A stretch of 43,700 nucleotides of DNA, taken from NCBI RefSeq assembly GCF_030813235.1, contig NZ_JAUSUB010000039.1:1-43700 (forward strand), in the 5' to 3' direction. Numbering within the stretch: position 1 is the stretch's first letter; each line of letters begins with the position of its first letter. Below are positions 26,856-40,775 of this stretch, one piece after another. The notes below the pieces were generated by a model. That model had not been told where the DNA came from. It worked only from the letters and a program-made list of their open reading frames with translations, and searched no databases. This DNA is from Cytobacillus purgationiresistens. GTDB lineage: Bacteria > Bacillota > Bacilli > Bacillales > Cytobacillaceae. Position numbers and translations under genes: made by a program.

Positions 26856-26873
26856 CTTTTATTTATGAGGCAA

Positions 26874-27323
26874 TTACCTCATTGGGGTTGTGCAGCAATA
26901 ACTCGTCTTTGCCATTGCATCATTTAACAAATTAATCGATCTAACAACTGTTTCTCTTTCAAACTCATTCATGTTTGCAAAAACGTCTTTTAAGTATACA
27001 TTCATTTGTTCATCAATGGCAGCTGCAATGAATTTACCTTCTGTTGTTAACGATAGTACAGAAATTCTTTTGTCTTCCGGAAGTGGAGATTTTTTAACTA
27101 AATTCATTTTAACCAATGATTGTACTTGACGACTAAATGTAGTGATGTCCGTTCCCAAAGTTTCAGCAATCTGCTGCATTGATGGATTATGCTGTTTATC
27201 AATTTCATAGAGAATATGACTATGGATAAGAGAAATATCCTGACCTCCAACAGTACAGCAATTCTTATTTAAGAAACCAAAGCGTCTAGTCATAACTTGA
27301 AATACTTCACGAATATTTTCCAT
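26874..27323 (-). CDS. MarR family regulator with two Cys-Cys pairs
   Basis: A 149-aa winged-helix regulator. The HTH is in PSMQQIAETLGTDITTFSRQVQ (residues given in part), and the wing has KKSPLPEDKRISVLSLT, the family's DxR motif. Vicinal cysteines occur near the N-terminus (NKNCCTVGG) and at the C-terminus (TSYCCTTP), positions that could come together in the dimer interface and bind As(III), other soft metals, or form disulphides. The ATG at 27323 is preferred over the GTG at 27332, since GAGGAG then has usable spacing. A perfect palindrome overlaps its own -35, so autoregulation is likely. Confidence 0.85.
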   Translation of the reverse strand: MENIREVFQVMTRRFGFLNKNCCTVGGQDISLIHSHILYEIDKQHNPSMQQIAETLGTDITTFSRQVQSLVKMNLVKKSPLPEDKRISVLSLTTEGKFIAAAIDEQMNVYLKDVFANMNEFERETVVRSINLLNDAMAKTSYCCTTPMR

Positions 27324-27343
27324 AATTTTCACTCCTCACTTTA

Positions 27344-27372
27344 TTTATACACCAATAAATTGCAAAATGCAA
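27344..27372 (-). promoter_or_regulatory. marR promoter with overlapping palindromic operator
   Basis: On the minus strand TTGCAT (27367-27372), a 17-bp spacer and TATAAA (27344-27349) form a good sigma-A promoter. The perfect palindrome TTGCAAAATGCAA (27360-27372) covers the -35, so a bound repressor would exclude polymerase. Confidence 0.7.
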
Positions 27373-27548
27373 GTATTTATCCTAGAAGTGCTAATTATTT
27401 CTTTATTCTGCTTCGACTAAAAGATATAATTTAGGTGGCCTCTTATATAAATTAGGAGAAGCCCAAGCAGCTCACTCTATTGGGAAATACAGAAATTTTT
27501 TATAACAGAAAAACAGTTTTAATATTAATGGAAAAATTGGTGAAGTGC

Positions 27549-28100
27549 ATGGAAATTCAAATTCTTAACTGGTTTGACACAAGTGGTATATATGCGATTT
27601 GGATAAGTATCCTATTAAATATAATTATAAGTATTATTGGTATTTTACCAAGTTTTTTTATAACAGCAGCTAATATAAGTTTTTTTGGCTTCGAAAATGG
27701 GCTATTTATATCTATTATAGGTGAAGCCCTTGGTGCCATATTTAGTTTTTACCTATATCGTAAAGGAATAGATAAGCTAAGGAAAAAAAATATAATAAAG
27801 GTGAAAAATAAATATCTTGATCGATTATTGGAAGCTCGTGGTTCTGAAGCTTTTTTGCTTATTGTTGCACTAAGGATATTCCCATACATACCGTCAGGAG
27901 TAGTCACTTTAGTAAGTGCAGGGAGTAAAGTAGGTATAATAAATTTTTCAATTGCTAGTACTATTGGAAAAATACCAGCACTTTTCATTGAAGCATATTC
28001 CATATACCAGATATTAAATTGGAATTGGCAGGGTAAAATTATCTTAGTCCTAGTATCTATTTTTATCGTTTCTTTTTTGGTGAAAAGGTATTGGAAATAA
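27549..28100 (+). CDS. TVP38/TMEM64 (VTT) family membrane protein
   Basis: A 183-aa integral membrane protein of the wider DedA superfamily. Segments include SILLNIIISIIGILPS, ITAANISFFGFENG, GEALGAIFSFYLYRKG, and LRIFPYIPSGVVTLVSAGSKV, with the conserved Arg-Pro region. The ATG at 27549 gives the usual spacing to the first helix and has a weak GGTG site. Longer readings from TTG 27480 or ATG 27528 lack better sites. Divergent from marR with the palindromic operator between them, so shared control is possible. Specific function unknown. Confidence 0.8.
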   Translation: MEIQILNWFDTSGIYAIWISILLNIIISIIGILPSFFITAANISFFGFENGLFISIIGEALGAIFSFYLYRKGIDKLRKKNIIKVKNKYLDRLLEARGSEAFLLIVALRIFPYIPSGVVTLVSAGSKVGIINFSIASTIGKIPALFIEAYSIYQILNWNWQGKIILVLVSIFIVSFLVKRYWK

Positions 28101-28118
28101 AAGGATATAGCCGAACAA

Positions 28119-28274
28119 ATGGCAAACTGGATTTTTGCAAACTTCGGATGGAATTTACTTGTTGGTATTAGCGGATTGCTAATATTGTCGGCTGTTGTAA
28201 GTTATTCATTAAGAGATAATAATAAAAATGACAAACCATATAAATTCCCAAGTGATAATGACCACGGGATGTAA
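28119..28274 (+). CDS. Small 51-residue membrane protein
   Basis: A short gene 18 bp after the TVP38-type gene. It starts MANWIFANFGWNLL, has one transmembrane helix (LLVGISGLLILSAVV) and a polar tail ending PSDNDHGM. AAAGGA lies upstream at longer than ideal spacing. The well-formed helix-plus-tail layout and position before a terminator suggest a real gene in the same transcript. No function known. Confidence 0.55.
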   Translation: MANWIFANFGWNLLVGISGLLILSAVVSYSLRDNNKNDKPYKFPSDNDHGM

Positions 28275-28321
28275 TGGCGGATGAGCTCGGAATCCGATAT
28301 TAAAATAATTTCTAGCTAACG

Positions 28322-28358
28322 GTGGCGTTTCTTCTTTTTGAAGGAACGCCCTTTTTTG
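28322..28358 (+). terminator. Terminator after the TVP38-type operon
   Basis: GGCGTT/AACGCC with inner CTTC/GAAG arms is followed by CTTTTTT. Confidence 0.8.
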
Positions 28359-28439
28359 GGCTGCAGCTAAAGGACAGTTTAACATTAGAAGGAGTTATTC
28401 TTTCTATAAAGAATATATATCAATAAGTTGAAACTAGGG

Positions 28440-28592
28440 GCTGAATATTTGAAAGAATTATTTACGATTGCTCTTTCGGAAAATGTAAGTTCAAACAGAG
28501 TGATTCAAAAGTGCGGCTTTAATTTTGTAGGAGATATTGAAATTGAAAATCAAAGGTATTGCCATTACACTCTACAAAAGAGGATTCGTTAG
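28440..28592 (+). pseudogene. C-terminal fragment of a GNAT acetyltransferase gene
   Basis: One frame reads NVSSNRVIQKCGFNFVGDIE, then ends with an aromatic strand before a TAG. This is the motif B end of a GNAT domain (N-x-x-S-x-R-V-x-x-K-x-G-F). The acetyl-CoA-binding motif A and the start are missing. Confidence 0.65.
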
Positions 28593-28629
28593 GCAATAAA
28601 AAAGATGTGTTAACCCTATGATAAGAACG

Positions 28630-28662
28630 GGGCATTTACTTCATTATGAGGAAATGCTTTTT
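28630..28662 (+). terminator. Terminator-like hairpin
   Basis: GCATTT and AAATGC arms with partial inner pairing are followed by TTTTTC. It lies between two gene remnants and is probably left over from the lost gene. Confidence 0.5.
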
Positions 28663-28744
28663 CTTATGTCATAAACGATTATTTTGATTTGGAATTTTCA
28701 CTTGGAATATACTTTCATTTTCACTATGGTATGGAATTGACCGG

Positions 28745-28893
28745 GATGATTTACAAGGTCGAATGGGCATTTTTTCAAATGTGGTTACCCGATCGGAGCC
28801 ATTACAGGTGGAATTATTGCAATTACCTTTTCTCTAACTTCTAGTCTTTGGATCAGTGGAGTAGGAATGCTTATAGCGTCAATTCATTCATAG
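28745..28893 (+). pseudogene. C-terminal fragment of an MFS transporter gene
   Basis: One frame reads LQGRMGIFSNVVTR. After a shift near 28790 another reads GAITGGIIAITFSLTSSLWI and ends with a stop at about 28893. The GRMGIFSN and GAxxGG elements and terminal helix match the last helices of MFS exporters. No start or N-terminal half is present. Confidence 0.6.
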
Positions 28894-28946
28894 AAATACT
28901 TAAAAACATAGATCTTCAGGATTCTGAATAGAGTTATATAAGAACT

Positions 28947-29026
28947 AAAGCTGCTTGTGAATAAATGACACTTTAACTAACGGGGGTTTGTGTTAAAGAA
29001 TTAGTGCTGTGGCAGCTTTTTTTTTT
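28947..29026 (+). terminator. Nested hairpin with long T run
   Basis: Outer arms AAAGCTGC (28947-28954) and GCAGCTTT (29012-29019) enclose an inner CTTTAAC/GTTAAAG stem (28971-28977, 28992-28998), followed by about ten T. It precedes the DUF6366-like gene and may terminate an RNA from the remnant region. Confidence 0.5.
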
Positions 29027-29116
29027 TGACTAAAGGGGGAGTTTAGTGAAAAGAAGGTATAGGCGATAAATTATAGAATATTTAAGACATAAACTTATTT
29101 GCAGGGGGTGCTTAGT

Positions 29117-29329
29117 TTGAATAATCACCATGAAACGCCTGAAGAAAAAAGAGAACGATTAAGACAAAGTGAATTAAAAAATAACCCCACTGGTTCTCTA
29201 CACGATGCATTAAATAGAGGAAGTAATGGGAATTTACCTGATTTATCAGGTGGTATGGGTTGGAAAGGTACAGGAATATTAATTGTTGTTTTAATAGTTG
29301 GTTATGTTCTATATAATCTATTTTTTTAA
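29117..29329 (+). CDS. DUF6366-like small membrane protein
   Basis: A 70-aa protein. The N-terminal half is charged and hydrophilic (HHETPEEKRERLRQSELKNN), then PTGSLHDALNRG and LPDLSGGMGWKGTG lead into one C-terminal transmembrane helix. I recall this pattern from the uncharacterised DUF6366 family of Bacillaceae. The start TTG at 29117 fits the GGGGGTG ribosome binding site. A TTG at 29099 would place that site inside the gene. Function unknown. Confidence 0.75.
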   Translation: MNNHHETPEEKRERLRQSELKNNPTGSLHDALNRGSNGNLPDLSGGMGWKGTGILIVVLIVGYVLYNLFF

Positions 29330-29465
29330 GATTTTACTTAAGCTTTTTGACTAAAGAGGGCTTAAATACATTAATATTTCTCGATAGAAAATCAAAAAAA
29401 ATTAAGAATAGGCGATTTACTTAACCATAAATTGACCCATGAAGACAATTTATACTCACAGAAAA

Positions 29466-29499
29466 ACAAAAAACCACCAAATATGTATTTGGTGGAGAC
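29466..29499 (-). terminator. ssrA terminator
   Basis: The minus strand carries CCACCAAATA and TATTTGGTGG separated by two to three bases, followed by TTTTTTGTTTTT. The stem includes the CCA end of tmRNA. Confidence 0.85.
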
Positions 29500-29849
29500 G
29501 GAGGGAGTCGAACCCTCGTCCAGAAACATCGGCACTTAAGCTTCTACGAGTGTAGTCGACATATTCGCGCTTCGCTGGTCCTTCTGCCTATCGACAGGCG
29601 TCCGGGCAGCTAGTCTGGTTGTTCTCTTCCTTCATCCTCAGACGGTGGAATCCGGCGTAGCCCACTATCGTTGAGTCCCTTACCCTACCACGTGGGCAAT
29701 GGAGGGAGGAACCGCTATAGGCCTATTAGGCAGCTAAAGCGAAGTTGTTTTGTTGTTTGCCAGTTATAGGCGTTGACGTTTTAACGAGGTCGATCCCCTC
29801 GACTCGCAACCTAAGCTCGAACTATCCCTGTCGAATCCGTAGCGTCCCC
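29490..29849 (-). ncRNA. ssrA: Transfer-messenger RNA (tmRNA)
   Basis: About 360 nt on the minus strand. The 5' end starts GGGGACGCTACGGATTCGAC, the conserved tRNA-like opening, and the 3' end closes with GAGTCCCTCCGTCTCCACCA-like sequence in which CCA is encoded. The tag reading frame at 29726-29761 gives GKQQNNFALAA after the alanine supplied by charged tmRNA, ending in TAA. The ALAA end is the proteolysis signal. It rescues stalled ribosomes together with SmpB, whose gene lies just upstream at 29949-30437. Confidence 0.97.
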
Positions 29850-29948
29850 ATTATAAGAATGTTGACTCGGAATGCTCGAATAGATGAGCAGTAGATTGTG
29901 TCACGATTTGATGTGACATTTATTATTATAGCATATTTTCTTTGAAAT

Positions 29949-30437
29949 TCAATTGTAAGCTTTTGGATTTACATTTTTTTGTCTTTCACGGAAAGCTCGT
30001 TCGACTTCGCGCTTGGCTTCCTTCTTCTTCAGGTCTTCACGCTTGTCATATTTCTTTTTACCCCTTGCAAGACCAACTAAAACCTTTGCATAACCATTTT
30101 TCATGTAAAGCTTTAATGGGACTAACGCATAGCCTGATTCTTTAGTTTCGCCAATCAATTTGTTGATTTCTTTTCTATGGAGAAGCAATTTTCTTGTCCG
30201 TAATGGATCATGGTTATATCGATTTCCTTGTTCATAAGGACTTACGTGCATACCTATTAAAAATAATTCACCATTTATCATTCTGGCGTAAGAATCCTTA
30301 AGATTGACTTTCCCGTTACGAATCGATTTAATTTCTGTTCCTTGCAAAACAATTCCCGCTTCATATGTTTCTTCTATCGTATAGTCATGGTAGGCCTTCT
30401 TATTTTGTGCAACGACCTTTCCAGCACCTTTTGGCAT
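29949..30437 (-). CDS. smpB: SsrA-binding protein SmpB
   Basis: A 162-aa tmRNA-binding protein needed for trans-translation. Conserved segments are [50 protein letters not shown] and the basic C-terminal tail that enters the ribosomal mRNA channel ([20 protein letters not shown] in part). The ATG at 30437 follows AAGGGGGAAA. An upstream GTG/ATG reading would include that site. The neighbouring ssrA and rnr genes form the usual functional cluster. Confidence 0.97.
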   Translation of the reverse strand: MPKGAGKVVAQNKKAYHDYTIEETYEAGIVLQGTEIKSIRNGKVNLKDSYARMINGELFLIGMHVSPYEQGNRYNHDPLRTRKLLLHRKEINKLIGETKESGYALVPLKLYMKNGYAKVLVGLARGKKKYDKREDLKKKEAKREVERAFRERQKNVNPKAYN

Positions 30438-30496
30438 GTTGTTTCCCCCTTGCCCTTTCACAGCAATGTTCCATTTTTTCTATTGTAGCAAAATAC

Positions 30497-30545
30497 ATTG
30501 ATAAGAGAAAGAGAGCCGATTTCTCTTATCATTGGCTCTCTTTGA
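30497..30545 (-). promoter_or_regulatory. Overlapping, mutually exclusive hairpins between rnr and smpB
   Basis: GATAAGAGAA (30500-30509) pairs with TTCTCTTATC (30521-30530), while AAAGAGAGCC (30508-30517) pairs with GGCTCTCTTT (30534-30543). The arms interleave, so both stems cannot form at once. Neither is followed by a clean T run on the minus strand. Confidence 0.55.
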
Positions 30546-30551
30546 TTTTCC

Positions 30552-32888
30552 TTATTTCTTCTTCTTTTTTCGCTTAGCTTTTGGCGCATTTTCATAGAAC
30601 TTCTTGTTCTTTTTGGGCTTCTTCTTGCCTTCGCCTGGTTTACTTCCCCTACCGCCGTCTTGCTCTGCTTTGCCTTTACGCGGTTTCTTATCAGTACTGC
30701 CGGTTTTGAAAACCTTTGGCCTGCCAGTATTTTCGCGACGAGGCGTGCCTTTCATGCCGACAATTTCAAAGTCAATCGAACGTTCATCTTTATTGACATT
30801 GAGAACTCGAACGGTGATTTCATCACCAATGCGGAATACATTACCGGTTCGTTCTCCAATCATGGCAAGCTGGCGTTCTTCATAACGATAATAATCATCA
30901 GTCATATAGCTGACATGTATGAGTCCTTCAATTGTGTTAGGCAGCTCGACAAACATACCGAAATTCGTTACCGAGCTGATAATGCCATCATACTCCTGAC
31001 CAATCTTGTCTACCATATATTCGGCTTTTTTCAGCTCATCTGTTTCACGCTCCGCATCAACTGCACGACGCTCCATATTAGATGAATGATCTGCAATATC
31101 GGGAAGGATACTATTCCATTTTTCCTTCGTCGCTTCATTTAGCTTTCCTTCGATTAAGTATGTGCGGATTAATCGATGAACAATCAAGTCAGGATAACGA
31201 CGAATTGGTGAGGTGAAATGAGTATAAAACTCAGTCGACAAACCAAAGTGACCTAAGCTTTCTGGATCATATTTCGCTTGCTGCATCGAACGAAGCATTA
31301 CCGTCGAAATCACCATTTCCTCAGGTGTACCTTGGACTTCCTCAATGATGTCTTGCAGGGCACGAGGATGTACAGAATTAGCAGATCCTTTAACGATATA
31401 GCCGAAGTTTGTGATAAATTCAAAGAACCTTCTCAGCTTATCTTCTTTAGGATCTTCATGAATACGATAAATGAATGGTACATCCATCCAATGGAAATGT
31501 TCAGCTACCGTTTCATTTGCCGCCAACATGAACTCTTCAATTAGTTTTTCAGCAACTGATCGCTCGCGGATGACAACATCTTTAGGTGTACCATCTGTAT
31601 CGACTAATACTTTTGCTTCCTTAAAGTCGAAATCGATGGCTCCGCGGTGCATCCGTTTTTTCCGCAAGACAGCCGCCAGCTCTTCCATTAATTGAAACAT
31701 CGGCACTAACGGTTCGTAACGCTGTATTAATTCTTCATCTTTATCTTCAAGAATCTTGTTTACATCAGAATAGGTCATTCGTTCGGTCGTTTTAATCACA
31801 CTTTGGAAAATCTCATGTTTCACGACTTCACCATCAGAGGTAATTTCCATGTCACATGAAAGTGTCAAACGATCGACTTTCGGATTTAAGGAACAAATAC
31901 CATTTGATAACCTATGTGGAATCATCGGAATGACTCGATCAACTAAATATACGCTTGTTGCCCGGTCAGATGCCTCAGCATCAATTGCTGAATTTTCCTG
32001 TACATAGTAAGTAACATCAGCAATATGGACTCCTAGTTTATAGTTGCCATTATCCAACTTTGTGACAGTAACAGCATCATCTAAGTCCTTTGCATCTGCT
32101 CCATCAATGGTAACGATGGTTTCATTTCTCAAATCACGGCGATTTTCAAGCTCGCTTTCATCGATTGTTTCAGGTGTTTGCTCAGCTTGTTCCAAAACAT
32201 CACTCGGGAATTCCATCGGCAATCCATGCTTATGGATAATGGAAAGAATATCGACGCCTGGATCATTTTTGTGACCCAGGATCTCAATGACTTCTCCCTC
32301 AGCGCTTTTTCTACCTTCAGGATAGGTTGTTAATTTAACAACGACTTTATGTCCTTCCACCGCTCCTTTTGATGAAGCTTTTGGGATAAAAATATCGCTG
32401 GCAAACTTTTTATCATCCGGAATGACAAAACCGAAATGCTTGCTTTCCGTATATGTACCAACCATTTGCTGTACACCACGCTCAAGAATGCGTATAACTG
32501 TGCCTTCTCGGCGTTGACCAGATGCTTCCGCAGACACACGTGCAAGTACGATATCGCCATGCATGGCATTATTTGTTTCATTAGGCGGGATAAAAATATC
32601 ATCCATTCCAGGTTCGTCAGGAATCACAAATGCAAACCCCTTGGCATGGCCAGAAAGTTTTCCACGGATGAGATTCATTTTTTCCGGGAGACCGTAGCGA
32701 TTACTCCGCGTTCGGACAACAAGACCTCTTTCCTCCATTACAACTAATGCTTTAACGAAGTCTTTGAATGATGATGAGTCCTCAATCCCGAAAGCCTCTT
32801 CCATTTCCTGTACCGTTAATGGTTTATATGCCTCGGATTTCATATAATTTAATAACTTATCAATAAGCTCTTTTGTGTGGTTTTCCAC
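30552..32888 (-). CDS. rnr: Ribonuclease R
   Basis: A 778-aa 3'-5' exoribonuclease of the RNB family that degrades structured RNA and takes part in tmRNA-linked mRNA decay. An N-terminal winged helix (RNase B_OB), cold-shock domains ([27 protein letters not shown]), then the RNB catalytic core with [14 protein letters not shown], where the Asp cluster binds Mg2+. A C-terminal S1 domain ([20 protein letters not shown]) and a Lys-rich tail follow. The GTG at 32888 is favoured over 32897 because GAGGAGGGG then has 8-bp spacing. Transcribed with the esterase gene upstream. Confidence 0.96.
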   Translation of the reverse strand: MENHTKELIDKLLNYMKSEAYKPLTVQEMEEAFGIEDSSSFKDFVKALVVMEERGLVVRTRSNRYGLPEKMNLIRGKLSGHAKGFAFVIPDEPGMDDIFIPPNETNNAMHGDIVLARVSAEASGQRREGTVIRILERGVQQMVGTYTESKHFGFVIPDDKKFASDIFIPKASSKGAVEGHKVVVKLTTYPEGRKSAEGEVIEILGHKNDPGVDILSIIHKHGLPMEFPSDVLEQAEQTPETIDESELENRRDLRNETIVTIDGADAKDLDDAVTVTKLDNGNYKLGVHIADVTYYVQENSAIDAEASDRATSVYLVDRVIPMIPHRLSNGICSLNPKVDRLTLSCDMEITSDGEVVKHEIFQSVIKTTERMTYSDVNKILEDKDEELIQRYEPLVPMFQLMEELAAVLRKKRMHRGAIDFDFKEAKVLVDTDGTPKDVVIRERSVAEKLIEEFMLAANETVAEHFHWMDVPFIYRIHEDPKEDKLRRFFEFITNFGYIVKGSANSVHPRALQDIIEEVQGTPEEMVISTVMLRSMQQAKYDPESLGHFGLSTEFYTHFTSPIRRYPDLIVHRLIRTYLIEGKLNEATKEKWNSILPDIADHSSNMERRAVDAERETDELKKAEYMVDKIGQEYDGIISSVTNFGMFVELPNTIEGLIHVSYMTDDYYRYEERQLAMIGERTGNVFRIGDEITVRVLNVNKDERSIDFEIVGMKGTPRRENTGRPKVFKTGSTDKKPRKGKAEQDGGRGSKPGEGKKKPKKNKKFYENAPKAKRKKKKK

Positions 32889-32919
32889 TGTCAGCACCCC
32901 TCCTCTAGGGTTTTTACTA

Positions 32920-33666
32920 TTATTCTTGCCAATCTAGTTGCTCTAGAAACTTGTAAACATCTTCATGCAGCTGATCTCTTTCTTTATCCAATGTAATGAC
33001 ATGACCGGATTCTTCATACCATTTTATTTGTTTATGGTCATTTTCCACTTCGTTATAGATGATATTCGCACTATCCGTGTTAATCATATGATCCACTCTT
33101 GACTGAACAACAAAAATAGGAGAATAAATCATGTCCACATTTCCTCTTACATCTGCAATCAGTGCTTGAAGAGCTTGAAGCGTATTCATTGGATCTCTTT
33201 TAAACTCATTCATCTCTTTTTCGATTTGATCCGCTGATTTCCCTTCCAGCTTTTTATATTGTCTCGCATAATCCAAGACGTTCTCGTACATGACTTCCTC
33301 ACTTTTAATATACATGGGTGCACACATAGTAATAATACCCTTTACAGGTACAGTGTAACCTAATTTCAAAGAAAATACGCCGCCGAGGGACAATCCTGCA
33401 ACAGCAATTTCTTCATGTCCCTTTTCTTTTAAAAGTTCGTAGCCATCCATGACATCCTTCCACCAGTCTTCCGGTCCTGAATGAACCAATTCTTCAGGTG
33501 GAACCCCATGGCCTTTATATAAAGGTGCATGACAAGTATAGCCTTTCCCTTCAAGAAACCTCGCCATCATTCGGACATCCGCTGTATTGCCTGTAAATCC
33601 GTGAAGAAGCAGCACAGCCCTTTTTCCCTTGCCAAATGTAAATGGTTTTGGTGTAACAATTTTCAT
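32920..33666 (-). CDS. est: Carboxylesterase (Est30/YvaK type)
   Basis: A 248-aa alpha/beta hydrolase acting on short-chain esters in the cytoplasm. The oxyanion region is LLLHGFTGN, the nucleophile elbow GLSLGG, the acid in [10 protein letters not shown] and the His in [11 protein letters not shown]. Length and motifs match Geobacillus Est30 and B. subtilis YvaK, whose gene also sits between secG and rnr. The ATG at 33666 has AAAGGGG upstream. An extended reading to 33696 would include the palindromic site. An 18-bp perfect palindrome lies just upstream. Confidence 0.93.
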   Translation of the reverse strand: MKIVTPKPFTFGKGKRAVLLLHGFTGNTADVRMMARFLEGKGYTCHAPLYKGHGVPPEELVHSGPEDWWKDVMDGYELLKEKGHEEIAVAGLSLGGVFSLKLGYTVPVKGIITMCAPMYIKSEEVMYENVLDYARQYKKLEGKSADQIEKEMNEFKRDPMNTLQALQALIADVRGNVDMIYSPIFVVQSRVDHMINTDSANIIYNEVENDHKQIKWYEESGHVITLDKERDQLHEDVYKFLEQLDWQE

Positions 33667-33689
33667 ATGTAGTACCCCTTTATTCAAAT

Positions 33690-33707
33690 CAATCAAACGT
33701 TTGATTG
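33690..33707. promoter_or_regulatory. Perfect 18-bp palindrome upstream of the esterase gene
   Basis: CAATCAAACGTTTGATTG lies 24 bp before the esterase ATG. Size and symmetry suit a TetR-type operator. No regulator gene adjoins it. Confidence 0.6.
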
Positions 33708-33789
33708 GTGGTTTTGTTCGTTATTCCTTCTTATTTTTATCAAATAATGGGTGAACAATCCATCAAAAAGGATTCTTCTATGCGCAAAA

Positions 33790-33818
33790 TAAAAACCTGA
33801 CCCATGAAGGCCAGGCAA
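33790..33818 (-). terminator. Terminator after secG
   Basis: CCTGGCC and GGGTCAGG arms on the minus strand (one mismatch) are followed by TTTTTATTTT. Confidence 0.7.
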
Positions 33819-33829
33819 TTATCAAATCA

Positions 33830-34063
33830 TTATAGCGCAAAGTAAGATACTGCAATCGTTAAAATGAAGAACAGTACAGCAAGTACAATCGTAACGCGGT
33901 GTAAAATCAAATCAAGCCCTCGCGCCTTTTGTTTACCAAAAAGCTGCTCAGCCCCACCCGAAATCGCACCTGAAAGACCTGCACTTTTACCAGATTGAAG
34001 AAGCACAACAACGATTAAACCGACAGATACCATCACTAGTAATGTGATAAATAAAGTATGCAT
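33830..34063 (-). CDS. secG: Preprotein translocase subunit SecG
   Basis: A 77-aa membrane subunit of SecYEG that aids protein export. Two transmembrane helices (residues 3-22 and 54-74) flank the conserved cytoplasmic loop [29 protein letters not shown] precedes the ATG. It lies downstream of eno, with a terminator and a repeat-like spacer between them, so it is transcribed separately. Confidence 0.95.
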   Translation of the reverse strand: MHTLFITLLVMVSVGLIVVVLLQSGKSAGLSGAISGGAEQLFGKQKARGLDLILHRVTIVLAVLFFILTIAVSYFAL

Positions 34064-34245
34064 GAAGCCACCTCCAGATAACGTCCAATAACATTATTTT
34101 AAATTTATCATATTTTGGGTTTTTAAACAATATTGAATGTGGATAGATTGTTTTATTTGTGAGTATTTGGCTAGGGGTGATAGGATTAAGAGTTTTTTTT
34201 CGTTGGGTTTTGGATTTTTGATTAAGTTCAGTTCATTACACTCTC

Positions 34246-34399
34246 GAGCGTTAGGGGTTCTAAATCCTAGTTACCCTTATTTGGTTCGCTCCTCTGTTTT
34301 GGGCATTAGTTTAGCGATCTAGTGACCCTTTCCCGCTTCATTCATCTGCTTTGGGCATTAGATTCCTATTCAAATTTCACCCTCACTCTCAGGCGTTAG
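34246..34399. repeat. Degenerate repeats of about 50 bp in the secG-eno spacer
   Basis: Four related cores, GAGCGTTAG (34246), GGGCATTAG (34301), GGGCATTAG (34353) and AGGCGTTAG (34391), are spaced 55, 52 and 38 bp apart. Sequence between them is partly shared (CTAGT..ACCCTT..). The 34064-34432 spacer has no gene. Confidence 0.6.
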
Positions 34400-34432
34400 T
34401 ATTTCTTTACCCCTAATAGCACATCCATCAAA

Positions 34433-34476
34433 AAAGCCTTCCGCAAAATGCACTTGTACATTTTACCGAAGGCTTA
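34433..34476 (-). terminator. Terminator of the glycolytic operon after eno
   Basis: On the minus strand AAGCCTTC and GAAGGCTT, with inner AAAATG/CATTTT arms, are followed by TTTTTT. Confidence 0.85.
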
Positions 34477-34488
34477 TTATATGAACGA

Positions 34489-35856
<1,368 letters not shown>

Positions 35857-35860
35857 TCAA

Positions 35861-39370
<3,510 letters not shown>

Positions 39371-39745
39371 AGCAAAAGTGCCCTCCTAAATATAATGATA
39401 GACTATTTTCTAGTTAGCTGCTTTTTAACTACTAAAGAAAGGCGAAGCACCCTAAAACCCGGCAAGAAATGTAAGTATTGCTTGCTTGAAAAAGGCTGGT
39501 GCTAAAAGCTAGATCAACTTCCAGCTTATGTATAATGAAACACCGTTTTCTTGCATGCACTATGATTAGCTCCAAAACGTTTAGAAAAAGTCATAAGAAT
39601 AGAGAGTGGGAATGTCCCCGCTCTCCCTTTACCATTTATCATTATAGACGTTCATGAATTGAATATCCATAAAGATATAGGATTGAATGATGATTTTTTC
39701 ATGATAACAATTCCCAACTATTTAGTTAACGGGAAGGAGGGGTGA
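39371..39745 (-). promoter_or_regulatory. 375-bp gapA-pgk spacer with a hairpin
   Basis: GAGAGTGGG (39603-39611) and CCCGCTCTC form a 9-bp stem just after gapA, without a tight T run on the minus strand. It could be a partial terminator or an RNA-processing/stability element that uncouples gapA from pgk expression. No gene is seen in the spacer. Confidence 0.5.
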
Positions 39746-40762
<1,017 letters not shown>

Positions 40763-40775
40763 CTAAGTAATATGT

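Noticed and set aside
29850..29855. TATAAT directly before tmRNA as its promoter -10
   Set aside because: It abuts the mature 5' end with no room for a normal start. The real start is probably upstream, followed by RNase P processing.
34137..34322. Plus-strand gene in the secG-eno spacer
   Set aside because: It lies in a degenerate repeat, has no ribosome binding site and lacks a recognisable protein pattern.
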